From Eubacterium sp. 14-2 (lineage in GTDB: Bacteria; Bacillota; Clostridia; Lachnospirales; Lachnospiraceae), in assembly GCF_000403845.2 (NCBI RefSeq), contig NZ_KE159568.1, positions 1-64,000 of the forward strand: a DNA stretch of 64,000 bases. The letters run 5' to 3'. Below the pieces are notes generated by a model, which worked only from the letters and a program-made list of their open reading frames with translations, searched no databases and was not told the origin of the DNA. Positions 17,750 to 27,981 of the stretch are shown piece after piece; within the stretch, counting starts at the first letter, position 1; every line of letters begins with the position of its first letter. Both the position numbers and the translations under genes were made by a program.

Positions 17750-18973
17750 ATGAAAAATTGTATTGTTGCCCAGTCCGGAGGTCCCACAGCCGCTATCAAT
17801 GCCAGCCTTGCAGGCGTGATTCAGGGCATTCTGGATCATCCCGATTACGAGCATATTTACGGCGCCCTTAACGGGATTACGGGGATTCTGGAAAAACGTT
17901 TTCTGGATCTTACAGACGATTTCAGAGACCAGGAAACCATTCACCGTCTGATGGTAAGTCCGGCCATGTACCTGGGCTCCTGCCGTTATAAACTGCCAGA
18001 ACCGGAAGACGGCAAAGACACCTATGAATTTATTTTCAGGGTATTTCAGGAACTGGAAGTCGCGGCATTTTTCTATATTGGAGGAAACGATTCCATGGAC
18101 ACCGTGGACAAACTTTCTGCATATGCGGCCTCCATGAAAAGTCCCGTCCGTATTATCGGTATTCCCAAAACCATTGACAATGATTTATGTGTGACGGACC
18201 ATACGCCTGGTTTTGGTTCAGCCGCCAGATATGTGGCCTCCTCCATGCTGGAAATTTTCCATGACATTGCCATTTACAATATGAAAAGCGTCACCATTGT
18301 GGAAATTATGGGACGTGACGCCGGATGGCTGACTGCCGCCGCTGCCCTGGCCCGGAATGAATACTGCGCCGCCCCGCACCTGATTTACCTGCCGGAGCGT
18401 CCTTTTGACACGGAAAATTTTCTGGACGATGTGAGAAGCCTTCTCCAGGAATACGACAATGTGATTGTTGCTGTTTCAGAGGGAATCCGGGATAAAAACG
18501 GAGAATATATCAGCGCCTCCGGAGGAACCACTGACAACTTTGGCCACAGCCGCCTGAGGGGAGCCGGCAAAACTCTGGAATATCTGGTGGAAGACCGGCT
18601 GGATGTAAAAGTACGTTCCATTGAATTCAATATTCTGCAGCGCTGCAGCTCCCTGGCCTCTTCCCGGACAGATCTGGATGAATCTTTCCGGCAGGGCATT
18701 CACGGTGTCTCTCTGGCTGCCCAGGGAAACACCGGCCGGATGGTAATCCTTCGGCGCACCGGTGACGATCCTTATCAGACTGTCTGCAGCGACGCACCGG
18801 TATCCGAGATTGCCAACCAGGTAAAATCTGTTCCTGCAGAATTTATCAATACCCAGGGAAATGATGTGACGGATAAAATGATTTCCTATTTAAGGCCCCT
18901 GATTCAGGGAGAATCGGAAATTACTTTTGAACAGGGACTTCCCTGCTATCTTCCCATTCCCCATCTCCTGTAA
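17750..18973 (+). CDS. pfp: PPi-dependent 6-phosphofructokinase
   Basis: The enzyme reversibly phosphorylates fructose 6-phosphate using pyrophosphate (EC 2.7.1.90) in anaerobic glycolysis. The 407-residue protein has QSGGPTAAINAS at its start. GGNDSMDT has Asp where ATP-dependent enzymes have Gly, and PKTIDND has Lys where they have Gly. Both changes are the known PPi signatures. MGRDAGWL is also conserved. ATG 17750 follows AAAAGGAG. The 52 extra upstream codons of the open frame have no ribosome binding site and look non-coding. The gene is monocistronic. Confidence 0.95.
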   Translation: MKNCIVAQSGGPTAAINASLAGVIQGILDHPDYEHIYGALNGITGILEKRFLDLTDDFRDQETIHRLMVSPAMYLGSCRYKLPEPEDGKDTYEFIFRVFQELEVAAFFYIGGNDSMDTVDKLSAYAASMKSPVRIIGIPKTIDNDLCVTDHTPGFGSAARYVASSMLEIFHDIAIYNMKSVTIVEIMGRDAGWLTAAAALARNEYCAAPHLIYLPERPFDTENFLDDVRSLLQEYDNVIVAVSEGIRDKNGEYISASGGTTDNFGHSRLRGAGKTLEYLVEDRLDVKVRSIEFNILQRCSSLASSRTDLDESFRQGIHGVSLAAQGNTGRMVILRRTGDDPYQTVCSDAPVSEIANQVKSVPAEFINTQGNDVTDKMISYLRPLIQGESEITFEQGLPCYLPIPHLL

Positions 18974-19006
18974 AAGAAAAAATCAGTCATACGGATACAG
19001 AGTCCT

Positions 19007-19037
19007 TTCCCTCCGTTTTCTCACACAACGGAGGGAA
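19007..19037. repeat. Inverted repeat between convergent pfp and ZIP genes
   Basis: TTCCCTCCGTT and AACGGAGGGAA form an 11-bp stem with a nine-base loop between the two convergent genes. There is no T-tract, so it is a weak terminator at best. Confidence 0.6.
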
Positions 19038-19077
19038 TCCTATGATGTGGCTGAAATGGGCTCCCGCTTTGTTCTGT

Positions 19078-19932
19078 TCAGCCCAGTGCCACATCCAGCA
19101 CCATCATAATCAGAAAACCGGTCATAACTCCAATGGTTCCCACATTGGATGACTCGTCAGGCTGAGCCTGGGGTATCATTTCATCTGCCACCACATAAAT
19201 CATGGCTCCTGCTGCAAATGCAAGCAGCCAGGGCATCAGCGGAACGACTGCTGCCGCTGTGAGGAATACAAGAATTCCGGCCAGGGGTTCCACCAGCCCG
19301 GAAAGACAGCCGGTGAGAAAGGCTTTCATGGTTCCTGCACCGGCCTGCCGAACCGGCAGAGAGATGGCGGCTCCTTCCGGGAAATTCTGAATCCCGATTC
19401 CCATGGCAAGACCCATGGCGGAAGCCAGATACACCGGATCCTGAGGATGCTGCCCCGCCAGGACGAAAGCAAGGCCTACCGCCATGCCCTCCGGGATATT
19501 ATGCATTGTAACTGCCAGTACCAGCAGTTTCGTCCCGTCTTTCTTTTTCCGTGTCTCTTCACTCCCTCTTTCTTCTGCAAGGCAGCAGGCTGCACGGCAG
19601 TCTCTGGAAAAGAAGGGGCTGCATTCCCGGCAGTCTCCATGAAACCAGGGTAATGTCTTATCCACCAGATACAGAAAACATCCGCCCAGAGCAAATCCGG
19701 CTGCGGGCGGCAGCCAGGCAGGCATTCCCAGCTCGCTGCTCTGTTCCATGGAAGGAATCAGCAGAGACCAGACGGAGGCTGCTATCATAACACCGGAGGC
19801 AAATCCCAGAAAAGCCCGGTTCAGTTTTTCACCAATGGTTCCGCGGAAGAAAAACACCAGTGACGCCCCCAGAGAAGTCATCAGAAATGTGAATCCGGTA
19901 CCGTAAAGTACCTGCACTAATATATGAATCAT
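19078..19932 (-). CDS. ZIP-family metal transporter
   Basis: The 284-residue protein has about eight membrane helices and the two ZIP signature helices HNIPEGMAVG and QNFPEGAAIS, which hold the metal-binding residues. ZIP proteins import Zn, Fe, Mn or other divalent ions, though some bacterial homologues export. A cytoplasmic loop near residues 85-125 is rich in Cys (CRECSPF, CRAACCL), which suggests soft-metal binding or sensing. The start codon follows GGAG with a five-base spacer. That site is buried in a hairpin (see 19935-19979). Confidence 0.92.
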   Translation of the reverse strand: MIHILVQVLYGTGFTFLMTSLGASLVFFFRGTIGEKLNRAFLGFASGVMIAASVWSLLIPSMEQSSELGMPAWLPPAAGFALGGCFLYLVDKTLPWFHGDCRECSPFFSRDCRAACCLAEERGSEETRKKKDGTKLLVLAVTMHNIPEGMAVGLAFVLAGQHPQDPVYLASAMGLAMGIGIQNFPEGAAISLPVRQAGAGTMKAFLTGCLSGLVEPLAGILVFLTAAAVVPLMPWLLAFAAGAMIYVVADEMIPQAQPDESSNVGTIGVMTGFLIMMVLDVALG

Positions 19933-19934
19933 AA

Positions 19935-19979
19935 AAACTCCATTGCTGCATTTCTATTACTCTATGCAGAAAGGAGTTT
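19935..19979 (-). promoter_or_regulatory. Leader hairpin that sequesters the ZIP ribosome binding site
   Basis: In the minus-strand RNA, AAACTCC (19973-19979) pairs with GGAGTTT (19935-19941), which contains the ribosome binding site. CTGCAT and ATGCAG add six more pairs inside. The start codon follows at 19932. The structure could control translation through a metal, protein, sRNA or temperature. That it is a switch is inference. Confidence 0.6.
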
Positions 19980-20021
19980 ATTTGTTATTCTTAAGGACTG
20001 GCCTGCCATGCAGAAACCATA

Positions 20022-20957
20022 TTAAGTTTTCCGGCTAAAATCCCGTTTGCCTGTTACCACTTCAAAGTATCTGCCGATTTCCTTCCAGGCTTCCACAGAC
20101 TCCGGCATCATCATCATTCCCATCTGAAATACATGAAACATGCCTTCGTATATGCTCAGACGAACTTTCACTCCCCGCTGCTTCGCCTTATAGGCTACCA
20201 CAACAGAATCACTGAGCAGCATCTCCATGGAGCCAGCCTGAATCAGCATGGGCGGAAATCCCTGGTATTCTCCGAACATGGGGGAAATATAAGGCTCTCT
20301 TGGGTCATGCCATCCCACATAATCCCGGTTATAAATCAGGCTGTCCCTGGTTTTTCCAAACAATGGATCCCGTTCATAATTATCTTCATAGGAAGGCCCG
20401 CTGGCTGTCAGGTCCGCCCAGGGAGACATGAGAATCAGGCCCCCTGGCAGCCGCCTGTTGCGATCCTTCAGATACATGCAAAGAGCCAGCGCCAGACCTC
20501 CTCCTGCCGAATCTCCGGCCACGATAATCTGTCTGCTGTGCCATCCTGCCCGTTTCAGCCAGTCCCAGGCAGCCGCTGCGTCCTCCAGGGCTGCAGGATA
20601 CGGGTCTTCCGGAGCCACCCGGTAATCAATGGTGAGCACGCTCATGCCTCTGCTGACTTCACAGTAAAGGCCTGCAAAAGAACGGTAGGCATTACGCATG
20701 GCTCCGATGTATCCCCCTCCGTGAAGCTGCAAAATCACATAGTCCTTTCTCGGTGACTCTTTGCTGCACAAATACTCCATCTGAAAATTCGGCATTCCGA
20801 TTTCCTCCAGGTAAAAACAGTCCGGACAGTGCCATTTAGGCTCCACCAGATTCTTCCGCAGCTCTCCTGTCTTTATTTTTCTTCCAATCAGATTGTCATT
20901 GGCCACATGGGCAATCATGTCACGAATCACTTTTCCCCTGACGCTGACTTCTCTCAT
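20022..20957 (-). CDS. Alpha/beta hydrolase of the hormone-sensitive lipase family
   Basis: This is a cytoplasmic carboxylesterase of 311 residues. It has the oxyanion-hole motif HGGGYIG, the nucleophile elbow GDSAGGGLA, and a C-terminal His in GMFHVFQM. The catalytic Asp is expected near SDSVVVAYKAK. ATG 20957 has GGAGGAATT directly upstream, which excludes 52 upstream codons. It is the last gene of an operon with the zinc-ribbon membrane protein and the acyltransferase. An ester made by the acyltransferase might be its substrate, but that is only inferred from position. Confidence 0.9.
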   Translation of the reverse strand: MREVSVRGKVIRDMIAHVANDNLIGRKIKTGELRKNLVEPKWHCPDCFYLEEIGMPNFQMEYLCSKESPRKDYVILQLHGGGYIGAMRNAYRSFAGLYCEVSRGMSVLTIDYRVAPEDPYPAALEDAAAAWDWLKRAGWHSRQIIVAGDSAGGGLALALCMYLKDRNRRLPGGLILMSPWADLTASGPSYEDNYERDPLFGKTRDSLIYNRDYVGWHDPREPYISPMFGEYQGFPPMLIQAGSMEMLLSDSVVVAYKAKQRGVKVRLSIYEGMFHVFQMGMMMMPESVEAWKEIGRYFEVVTGKRDFSRKT

Positions 20958-20980
20958 AATTCCTCCTCCGGCCCGCTCCC

Positions 20981-21649
20981 CTACACATGGAACCTCCGTT
21001 TTAATTCTGCCTTTGCCCGTCGTTCTCCGAAAATCAGCGTGCCCAGCAGCATACACAGAGATACCGCCAGAGCCACCAGGGAAAACATGGGCCTGGTGAT
21101 AATCCCAATCCACAGCAGCACCATACAGACAACCGAAACCAGCGCTGTAAAAATCTGCATCAGAATATAACTCTGCCAGTTAGAGGCATTTACGATCATC
21201 AGGCTGCCGATGGTAAAGTCCAGCAGAAGCACTGCACCCGGCAACGCATAATTTACAGACCAGCCCCTGTACCCTACAATATAGTCCGCCGCAATCACAA
21301 GGAGCACAGCCCCCACCACCTGCACAACAATCACCGTCTGATACCCCTTATTTTTCTGCAGAGAATATTTCAGGGTAATATAAAAATACAGAATACAGAT
21401 GCCGCTGACCGCCGACCACCAGACTCCGTGAAAATTCAGATAATTTACAATAATCATCGTCACTTCCGTGATAATAGCCAGAAAGCTGTACAGCCTTACA
21501 ATAAAATTCAGTTTCCGCACGGTAGATTTTACATCCGGATAACCGGTGCACGTTCCCGGCTCCCCGGATATTTCCAGAACACTGCTGCACAGAGGGCAGA
21601 CTCTGGTATCATCCAGAATTTCCACCCGGCATTTTTTACATTCTCTCAT
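20981..21649 (-). CDS. Zinc-ribbon membrane protein (DUF6320-like)
   Basis: The 222-residue protein begins with a four-Cys zinc ribbon (CKKC and CPLC) and continues with about six closely spaced hydrophobic helices, ending in a basic tail. I believe it matches DUF6320, but I cannot verify this without a search. The start overlaps the stop of the acyltransferase by four bases (ATGA), and the esterase follows after 23 bases. The three genes are therefore likely to be translated together. The function is unknown. Confidence 0.85.
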   Translation of the reverse strand: MRECKKCRVEILDDTRVCPLCSSVLEISGEPGTCTGYPDVKSTVRKLNFIVRLYSFLAIITEVTMIIVNYLNFHGVWWSAVSGICILYFYITLKYSLQKNKGYQTVIVVQVVGAVLLVIAADYIVGYRGWSVNYALPGAVLLLDFTIGSLMIVNASNWQSYILMQIFTALVSVVCMVLLWIGIITRPMFSLVALAVSLCMLLGTLIFGERRAKAELKRRFHV

Positions 21650-22915
21650 TCGTCATATACTCCATTCGTCTCAATTCTCACCGGTATTCCATCCTGTGAA
21701 AGGCGCCGGAAAAATCTTCGCTGCACAGACACATCCGCCAGATTGCTGCTGATGGTAAATACCAGCGTATCCCGGTAAGAACAGATGGTTCCTTTAATAT
21801 TCTGCCCTTCAGACATGGACAGAAAGGCCCGGAACCCTTCAATATAGTCCTGATACTCTTCCCGCACCTGAATATTTCCGATATTGGTGACCGTGGTGGT
21901 ATTGGCAAGGGCACTGCTGTGGTACACATAGCGTATGGCAATATTTTTAATAAAAAGAGGCACTGCCCGCAGGATAAAATTTTTCTCATTGGACACATTG
22001 TAAGCAAAAAGATTCTCCAGATGTTCCCTGTTAATCTGGCTGCGCAGGCTCTCCGCCACAATCTGCACCACCTCTTCAAAGGTATAGGTTTCCTTTTCCG
22101 GTCGAAAGACAGCTGATATAATCACGAAAAAATTCTTCATGGTAATGGAGTCAAAATAAGGCCGCAGATTTACAGGAACACAGGAACTGACCGGCCGCTT
22201 ACAGGGCATCCCATGCAGGCATTCCTGATATATGCTCCACAGAAAGGAAGCCACCAGATATTCGTTGACAGATACCCCATATCCGTTGCACACCTTTTTC
22301 AGTGCCTTCACAGGCATATATCCGTGCATGACCCCAAGCTGCAGAGGTTTTAGCTTCTCTCCTTTCACCAGGAAAGCACGCTCTGTCTTGTAGCCTTTTT
22401 TATGGCCTTTTTTATAATTTTTCAGATAACTGTCCTCCCGGTTCAGGGAAGTATCACTGCACAGTCCATCCCCCATCTTTTCCTGCAGCTCTGAGTGAGC
22501 AAGGCGGAGGTACTGATAGGTCAGTTCCTTGAGAAAAGTGATTCCCCCCCATTCCGTCTGTCAGCACATGAAATACTTCCAGATTAATCCTGTTTTTGTA
22601 ATAGTTGACCCGGAACAGGTAATTTCGGTTCCGATTGGGGGAAATAAACTGGCAGGGATACCGGTATTCTTCTTTCACATCCGGAGCGGGTTTCTGATTT
22701 GTCTCAAAATAATACCAGAATACCCCATAGCGCATACGCACCCGAAATACATCGAACCAGGGAAGCACCCGTTCCAGGGCTTCCTGTAAAATCTCCTGTC
22801 TGATATTTTCTTTTAAAGTAACGGAAATCCGGTACACATTGCTCATGCTCTCCCCTGCAATTACAGGAAACAGATGGGCTGTATTGTCCAGTTTATCCCA
22901 TTTTATTTCTGCCAT
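21646..22915 (-). pseudogene. Frameshifted condensation-domain acyltransferase (WS/DGAT or alcohol acetyltransferase-like)
   Basis: Two adjacent frames (22454-22915 and 21646-22476) are the front and back parts of one protein. The front part carries the HxxxDG active-site motif as HVLTDG at residues 116-121. It then runs into a run of seven G residues (C at 22544-22550 on the plus strand). Removing one G restores a continuous 422-residue frame through GGITFLKELTYQYLRL into the second part. The second part contains the typical second half of CoA-dependent acyltransferases of the condensation superfamily, such as SSALANTTTVTNIGNI. The change may be a real mutation, phase variation or a sequencing error. 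Confidence 0.85.
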
Positions 22916-22936
22916 TGTTCGTATACTCCTTATCCC

Positions 22937-25741
22937 TTACGCCAGCCATTTTGTCAGCACTTTCACAAGAAGCCGGAGATCAATGGGCTTTGCCACATGA
23001 TCATTCATCCCCGTATGTATGGCTTTCTGCACATCTTCTGAAAAAGCATTGGCAGTCATGGACACTATGGGTATTCTGTCCGAATCCTTCCGGCTGCTGC
23101 TGCGGATTTCCCTGGCTGCAGTATAACCGTCCATTACAGGCATCTGAATATCCATAAATACAATATCAAAATATCCCTCTTCCTGCTTCCGGTACAGATC
23201 CACCGCTTCTTTTCCATTGTATGCAAGGATTACCTCCAGTTCAAACATCTGCAGGATTTCCATTGCAATTTCAATATTCAGCTCGTTATCCTCTACCAGC
23301 AGCACACGTTTTCCGGGGAAAGAAGCATTCTCTTCTCCTGCTTCCGGGTCATCTTCCGCACTGTCCTGCATCTCATCCTGTAAAGGCAGAAACAGTGTAA
23401 TAATAAATTTTGACCCTTTGTTCAGCTCGCTTTCCACCTGTATATCTCCCTGCATCAGCTGTACCAGATTCCAGGCAATGGTCATGCCAAGCCCCGTACC
23501 CTCCAGACTTTCCACACGGGGATCCCCGGAACGCTCAAAGGGTTCAAACAGATTTTTCTGAAATTCTTCTGACATACCGTACCCGTTGTCTTCGATGACA
23601 AACCGGTAATATCCGTAATTCTGGTGCAGAGAAGGAAGTTCCTCCACCCGAAAGGCCACATTGCCTTCTTTCTGGGTATATTTCACCGCATTGCCCAGAA
23701 TATTGTGAAATACCTTCTGCAGGCTCAGATAATCTCCCATTACTTTCCGGTGTTCAATGTTCATGGCCAGTTCAAAATGCTGATGCTTTTCTTCTACTTT
23801 TGTCTGGAAAATAGCAGCCGCCTCATCAATCAGTTCTTTCAAATCAAAATCTTCAATTACCAGATTCATCTTGCCGCTTTCAATTCGGCTCATATCCAGC
23901 ACTTCATTGACCAGGCTGGTAAGATGGTTGCTGGCAATGGTAATTTTATTCAGGCAGTCCACAAGCCGTTCTCTGTCCTCGATATTGGCTTCCGCTATGG
24001 CTGTCATTCCCACGATGGCGTTCATGGGCGTGCGGATATCATGACTCATTTTGCTTAAAAATTCGCTCTTCGCCCGGTTTGCCTGCTCTGCCGCCTCAAA
24101 TGCCTGCTGCAGCGCCTGCCTGCTTTCTTCTTCCATCAGCACCTGCTGCTCAATATCCCGGACGCAGGCAAACAGTTTTGTATGCTCTTCATTGAAATAC
24201 CGTATGGTACATTCCTTGTGATTTTTTCCTTTTTCTTCCCGTCCCTGGAAATAGTAGCGCACCTCTTCCTCTGTCCGGTCAAGTTCTTCCAGAATGGTCT
24301 GAAGGGTAATGGTACGTTCGCGATAGCGCTTCCGGTCCTCGGCACACATGAAAATGTCAATAAACCGTGATTTAATATCTGAAAATGTTCCCTGTTTAAT
24401 TGGTTCTTTGGGATTGATATGTTCCGCAACCTTTACATCCGTATGACCGTTGAGCACATCAATAATACCAATTCCGTCATACTCTGTGTCCACGGTAAAT
24501 TTATAGATAGACTGATACCGCTCGTTTTCCCGTTCCATTTTCCGCTGCTGCGTCAGGTCCTCAATAATTCCCACTGCAAAGACAGTCTTCCCCTCTTCAT
24601 CGAAATTTACGCTGGAAATACTGCATTTGCACCAGAATTTCCCCTGGCAGGAGCTGTAATAGAAATAGTCGTTCTTCCCGCCGTCTCTGATATACTCATG
24701 AACCCGGCAAAACAGGTCATAATATTCCTGATCCACCAGCGCCTCTGCAAAATCCCGCTTTACATCTGAAAATTCTTCCGCACATCCGTAATAACGGGCC
24801 GTTTTTCCCGGCAGAACAACCTTATTGTCTTTGGGATAATAAAAATATTCCAGGATATTGGTATTTTTCAGGGACATCCGCAGAATCTGCATATTGCCTT
24901 CGTAACGATTTTTCAAATATTCCTGATATTCTTTTTCCTGCCGTTTCTGTTCGTCAATGTCCTGAATTGCAATCAGAACTTTCCTGTTCTGAGAAAATCT
25001 GGGCATAAAGTAACAGGTAACGCTCACCCAGTGATATTCTCCATTAATATTCCTCCGGTATTCCCGGATGAATTTCTCTTTCCCGCTTTCCATCTGAAAT
25101 TTCAGATAGTCCAGAGTGATTTCCCTGCGCATCCTGTCCTGATCTTCCGGATGATAAAACTGTACCAGCTCCTGCAGAGCATTCTGCAATATGGATTCTT
25201 TCGTAATCATTGATTTTCCTTCGCTGGTCAGATGGACAGGATAGACTTCCTCCCTGTCCACCTCCAGTATCATAACGGAAATATACAGATCTTTCAGGGA
25301 AAGGAGCATAGTTTCATTAAAGCTGCGCAGCTTCTCTGTTTCTTTCCGCAGAGAAACCATCTCTGAAATATCCTGATGATATCCCCGGAACCGAACCCCC
25401 TTCGTATATCCCCGGTCAAGGGTTCCCCCGCACCGTACATACATTTTTCCCCGTGCGGGATGGTACCAGGGATAACTGATTTCTCCGTGCTGTCCGGAAA
25501 TCATGGTTCCCACCGCTTCCTCCACAAGGCTTATGGAGGATTTTTCAATCCTCTCATACCAGTGACGGTAACATTCTTCCGGCGTAGGATCTCCCTCAAG
25601 GCCCAGCAGTTCCAGCATGGCCCGGTCCGCAAACATACGCTCCGGTTTCCCTTTTTCCACTTCAATGTACCACAATCCGATTTTGGCATCGTAAAGAATG
25701 GAACCCATCCTTACATTTTCGTCAAACATTCCATTTTCCAT
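22937..25741 (-). CDS. Hybrid sensor histidine kinase with PAS domains and receiver
   Basis: This 934-residue protein has no clear membrane segment, so it is probably cytoplasmic. About 550 residues of PAS-like sensor modules come first, the last ones linked by short coiled segments. A HisKA domain follows with the phospho-acceptor His in [13 protein letters not shown] (near 565). The HATPase domain has GNAVKYT, DNGYGMS and GTGLGM boxes. The C-terminal receiver has its phospho-Asp in [12 protein letters not shown] (near 862). No output domain is present, so phosphate must pass to another protein. It starts nine bases after the GH31 gene. Confidence 0.93.
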   Translation of the reverse strand: MENGMFDENVRMGSILYDAKIGLWYIEVEKGKPERMFADRAMLELLGLEGDPTPEECYRHWYERIEKSSISLVEEAVGTMISGQHGEISYPWYHPARGKMYVRCGGTLDRGYTKGVRFRGYHQDISEMVSLRKETEKLRSFNETMLLSLKDLYISVMILEVDREEVYPVHLTSEGKSMITKESILQNALQELVQFYHPEDQDRMRREITLDYLKFQMESGKEKFIREYRRNINGEYHWVSVTCYFMPRFSQNRKVLIAIQDIDEQKRQEKEYQEYLKNRYEGNMQILRMSLKNTNILEYFYYPKDNKVVLPGKTARYYGCAEEFSDVKRDFAEALVDQEYYDLFCRVHEYIRDGGKNDYFYYSSCQGKFWCKCSISSVNFDEEGKTVFAVGIIEDLTQQRKMERENERYQSIYKFTVDTEYDGIGIIDVLNGHTDVKVAEHINPKEPIKQGTFSDIKSRFIDIFMCAEDRKRYRERTITLQTILEELDRTEEEVRYYFQGREEKGKNHKECTIRYFNEEHTKLFACVRDIEQQVLMEEESRQALQQAFEAAEQANRAKSEFLSKMSHDIRTPMNAIVGMTAIAEANIEDRERLVDCLNKITIASNHLTSLVNEVLDMSRIESGKMNLVIEDFDLKELIDEAAAIFQTKVEEKHQHFELAMNIEHRKVMGDYLSLQKVFHNILGNAVKYTQKEGNVAFRVEELPSLHQNYGYYRFVIEDNGYGMSEEFQKNLFEPFERSGDPRVESLEGTGLGMTIAWNLVQLMQGDIQVESELNKGSKFIITLFLPLQDEMQDSAEDDPEAGEENASFPGKRVLLVEDNELNIEIAMEILQMFELEVILAYNGKEAVDLYRKQEEGYFDIVFMDIQMPVMDGYTAAREIRSSSRKDSDRIPIVSMTANAFSEDVQKAIHTGMNDHVAKPIDLRLLVKVLTKWLA

Positions 25742-25750
25742 ATTTCATCC

Positions 25751-27817
25751 TCAACCCTTATCTGCCGCAGAAACTTCCACAACCAGTTTTTTACTGTGGA
25801 CAGGATTTTCATAATCCTTCCCGTATCCGTCATCCTGATACCATTCATATTCTGCCCTTTCCGTGACAAAATGCAGAAATTTCAGTTCCTGGCCTTCCAG
25901 CGCGTCCATATACTGGCCGGAATCCGTATAAGGTACAATTTTTTCCGGACGAATAAAGAACACCACTTCATCCAGCGGAATTTCAATATAATAATGGCCC
26001 TGCTCCAGTATCTCAGTCTCCGTCTGTTCCATACTCTTTAACCTTACCAGCTTCATGGGCTCCGGCAGATACACATATCTTCCCCCGGCATTCTGGGTAT
26101 AAACCGGTGCAATCATAATGCTCTCTCCCAGCAGAAGCTGATCCTCCACTTCTTTCGCATGTTCATCTTCCGGATATACAAAAGCAAGAGGCTGAAACAG
26201 CATTTCATTCCCAAGGGCCGCTTTCATGTATTCGCTGTAGAGATACGGCATCAGGCCATAGCGAATCCCAATGAGATTGCGGAAAGTTTCCGTCTGAGTG
26301 AAACGGTAACATTCCTGCTCTCTGGTACCCAGAGCCGCATGGTTGCGCATCAGAGGGGTAAAAATCCCCAGCGCCAGCCAGCGCAGCAGCAAATCCTCCG
26401 TAACATCTGAGCCAAATCCGCCCAGATCTGCCCCGGTATACAAAAATCCGCACATATTCAGGGACGGAAGCATTTTCAGGTTCATCAGCAGATGAGACCA
26501 CCAGGACTGATTATCTCCCATCCAGATTCCTCCGTAACGGTGCATGCCAATATAGGAGGAACGGGAGAAAATCAGAATCCTTTTTTCCGGCTCCAGCTCT
26601 TCAAAGGCTTCCCCCGCCGCTCTTGTCATGCCGAAGCCATACAGATTGTGCACTTTGTCATGGCGGATTTTTCTGCCATCCATATCGTGGTAAAAGCTCT
26701 TATAATCCTCCGGATTATTGGCCAGTCCGTTGACCAAATCTTTCAGTGCAAAGGTTTCCCACATATCCAGATTCCGGCTTTCTATGGATTTGATTTTCTC
26801 CATCACCGATTCCAGATTTTTCTCGGAATAGAAAATGGCCGGCTCATTCATGTCATTCCAGAATCCTTCAATCCCCTGTTCCAGCAGGAACTGATATTTC
26901 CTTCCAAACCAGTTTCTGGCCTCCCGGTTCAGCACGTCAGGAAAATGTACTTTTCCAGGCCAGACTGCTCCCGTAAATTCTTTTCCTGTCTCATCCTTGC
27001 AGAAATAACCATGCTCCAGGCCTTCCTCGTATACATCATAGCCCTGTTCTGTCTTTACGCCGGCATCAATAATAGGCACCAGATGAATATGCTCCTGCTT
27101 CATTTCTTCCACAAACTTCCGGAAATCCGGGAACCGTTCCTGATTTACGGTAAAATCCTTAAAATCCTCCATATAGTCAATATCCAGATACACGCTGTCC
27201 AGAGGAATCCCATGGTCCCGGTATCCTTTTACCACTTCCCGGATATCCTCCGCACTCTGATATCCCCAGCGGCTCTGGCCAAATCCAAAGGCCCACCGGG
27301 GAGGGATATAGCTTCTTCCGATTAACTGCCGGAACGCTTTTACAATTTCCCTTATACTGTCTCCCTCCAGAATATACAAATCCAGATTCCAGTCCTCCGG
27401 CGTAATACGCAGCTCGTCCATCCGTTCATATCCCATATCCAGCGTCAGTTTCCCAGGATAGTCCAGGAATACCCCAAAAGTTTCCTGCCCGTCCACCACA
27501 AAGAAATTATGGGCCCCGTACAGGGAACGTCTGTCTTCTGTATGATTTGGGTCATCCGTACAGTTGCTCTCATAAATCCAGCCCCGTTTGTTTATTCCCC
27601 TGATATTTTCTCCCAGACCATAAATCCGTGTTTCCGGCTCCAGCGGATACAACAGGTAATCCTTTTGTTCCATGGTCTCCTGTAAATTGATCCCGGATGA
27701 TTCTGTGCTCTGTATCCGGGTGAAATACGGAAACTCTCCCTTTGCTTCCGGCAGGTTCTGTACCACCGCTTCTGTATTAATAGGATTTCCAATGGAAAAT
27801 CTGCGTATTCTGCTCAT
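25751..27817 (-). CDS. Glycoside hydrolase family 31 enzyme (alpha-glucosidase-like)
   Basis: The 688-residue protein belongs to GH31, which cleaves alpha-glucosides or alpha-xylosides with retention of configuration. The nucleophile Asp is in GFWNDMNEPAIF near residue 322. GADLGGFGSD and LGIFTPLMRNHAA are further conserved blocks. There is no signal peptide, so it acts inside the cell on imported oligosaccharides. It is the first gene of the run that includes the hybrid kinase. No sugar transporter lies nearby. The exact substrate cannot be read from the sequence. Confidence 0.93.
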   Translation of the reverse strand: MSRIRRFSIGNPINTEAVVQNLPEAKGEFPYFTRIQSTESSGINLQETMEQKDYLLYPLEPETRIYGLGENIRGINKRGWIYESNCTDDPNHTEDRRSLYGAHNFFVVDGQETFGVFLDYPGKLTLDMGYERMDELRITPEDWNLDLYILEGDSIREIVKAFRQLIGRSYIPPRWAFGFGQSRWGYQSAEDIREVVKGYRDHGIPLDSVYLDIDYMEDFKDFTVNQERFPDFRKFVEEMKQEHIHLVPIIDAGVKTEQGYDVYEEGLEHGYFCKDETGKEFTGAVWPGKVHFPDVLNREARNWFGRKYQFLLEQGIEGFWNDMNEPAIFYSEKNLESVMEKIKSIESRNLDMWETFALKDLVNGLANNPEDYKSFYHDMDGRKIRHDKVHNLYGFGMTRAAGEAFEELEPEKRILIFSRSSYIGMHRYGGIWMGDNQSWWSHLLMNLKMLPSLNMCGFLYTGADLGGFGSDVTEDLLLRWLALGIFTPLMRNHAALGTREQECYRFTQTETFRNLIGIRYGLMPYLYSEYMKAALGNEMLFQPLAFVYPEDEHAKEVEDQLLLGESIMIAPVYTQNAGGRYVYLPEPMKLVRLKSMEQTETEILEQGHYYIEIPLDEVVFFIRPEKIVPYTDSGQYMDALEGQELKFLHFVTERAEYEWYQDDGYGKDYENPVHSKKLVVEVSAADKG

Positions 27818-27925
27818 AGACTCATACTCCTTCTGTTTTGTTCCTGACTATTCTAACATATCTTCCTCAAAATTTCTTCCGTATTTTGACATTTCTCTGA
27901 AACTGTTATAAAACAAAACAACAAA

Positions 27926-27963
27926 AAGGCACATGAAAAAATTCTGCATTTTCCACACACCTT
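27926..27963 (-). terminator. Terminator of the aspartate kinase gene
   Basis: On the minus strand AAGGTGTGTGGAAAA can pair with TTTTTTCATGTGCCTT, with several G-U pairs. A T-rich tail (TTTTGTTGTTTTG) follows. It begins about 20 bases after the lysC stop codon. Confidence 0.6.
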
Positions 27964-27981
27964 TTCATATCTGCTGCAATT

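Noticed and set aside
20022-27817. Polysaccharide utilisation locus based on GH31 and the hybrid kinase
   Set aside because: There is no transporter, no surface binding protein and no second glycosidase. The remaining genes are lipid or ester related.
27818-27981. Lysine or other riboswitch near aspartate kinase
   Set aside because: This region is downstream of the gene, and the upstream gap is too short and lacks known riboswitch features.
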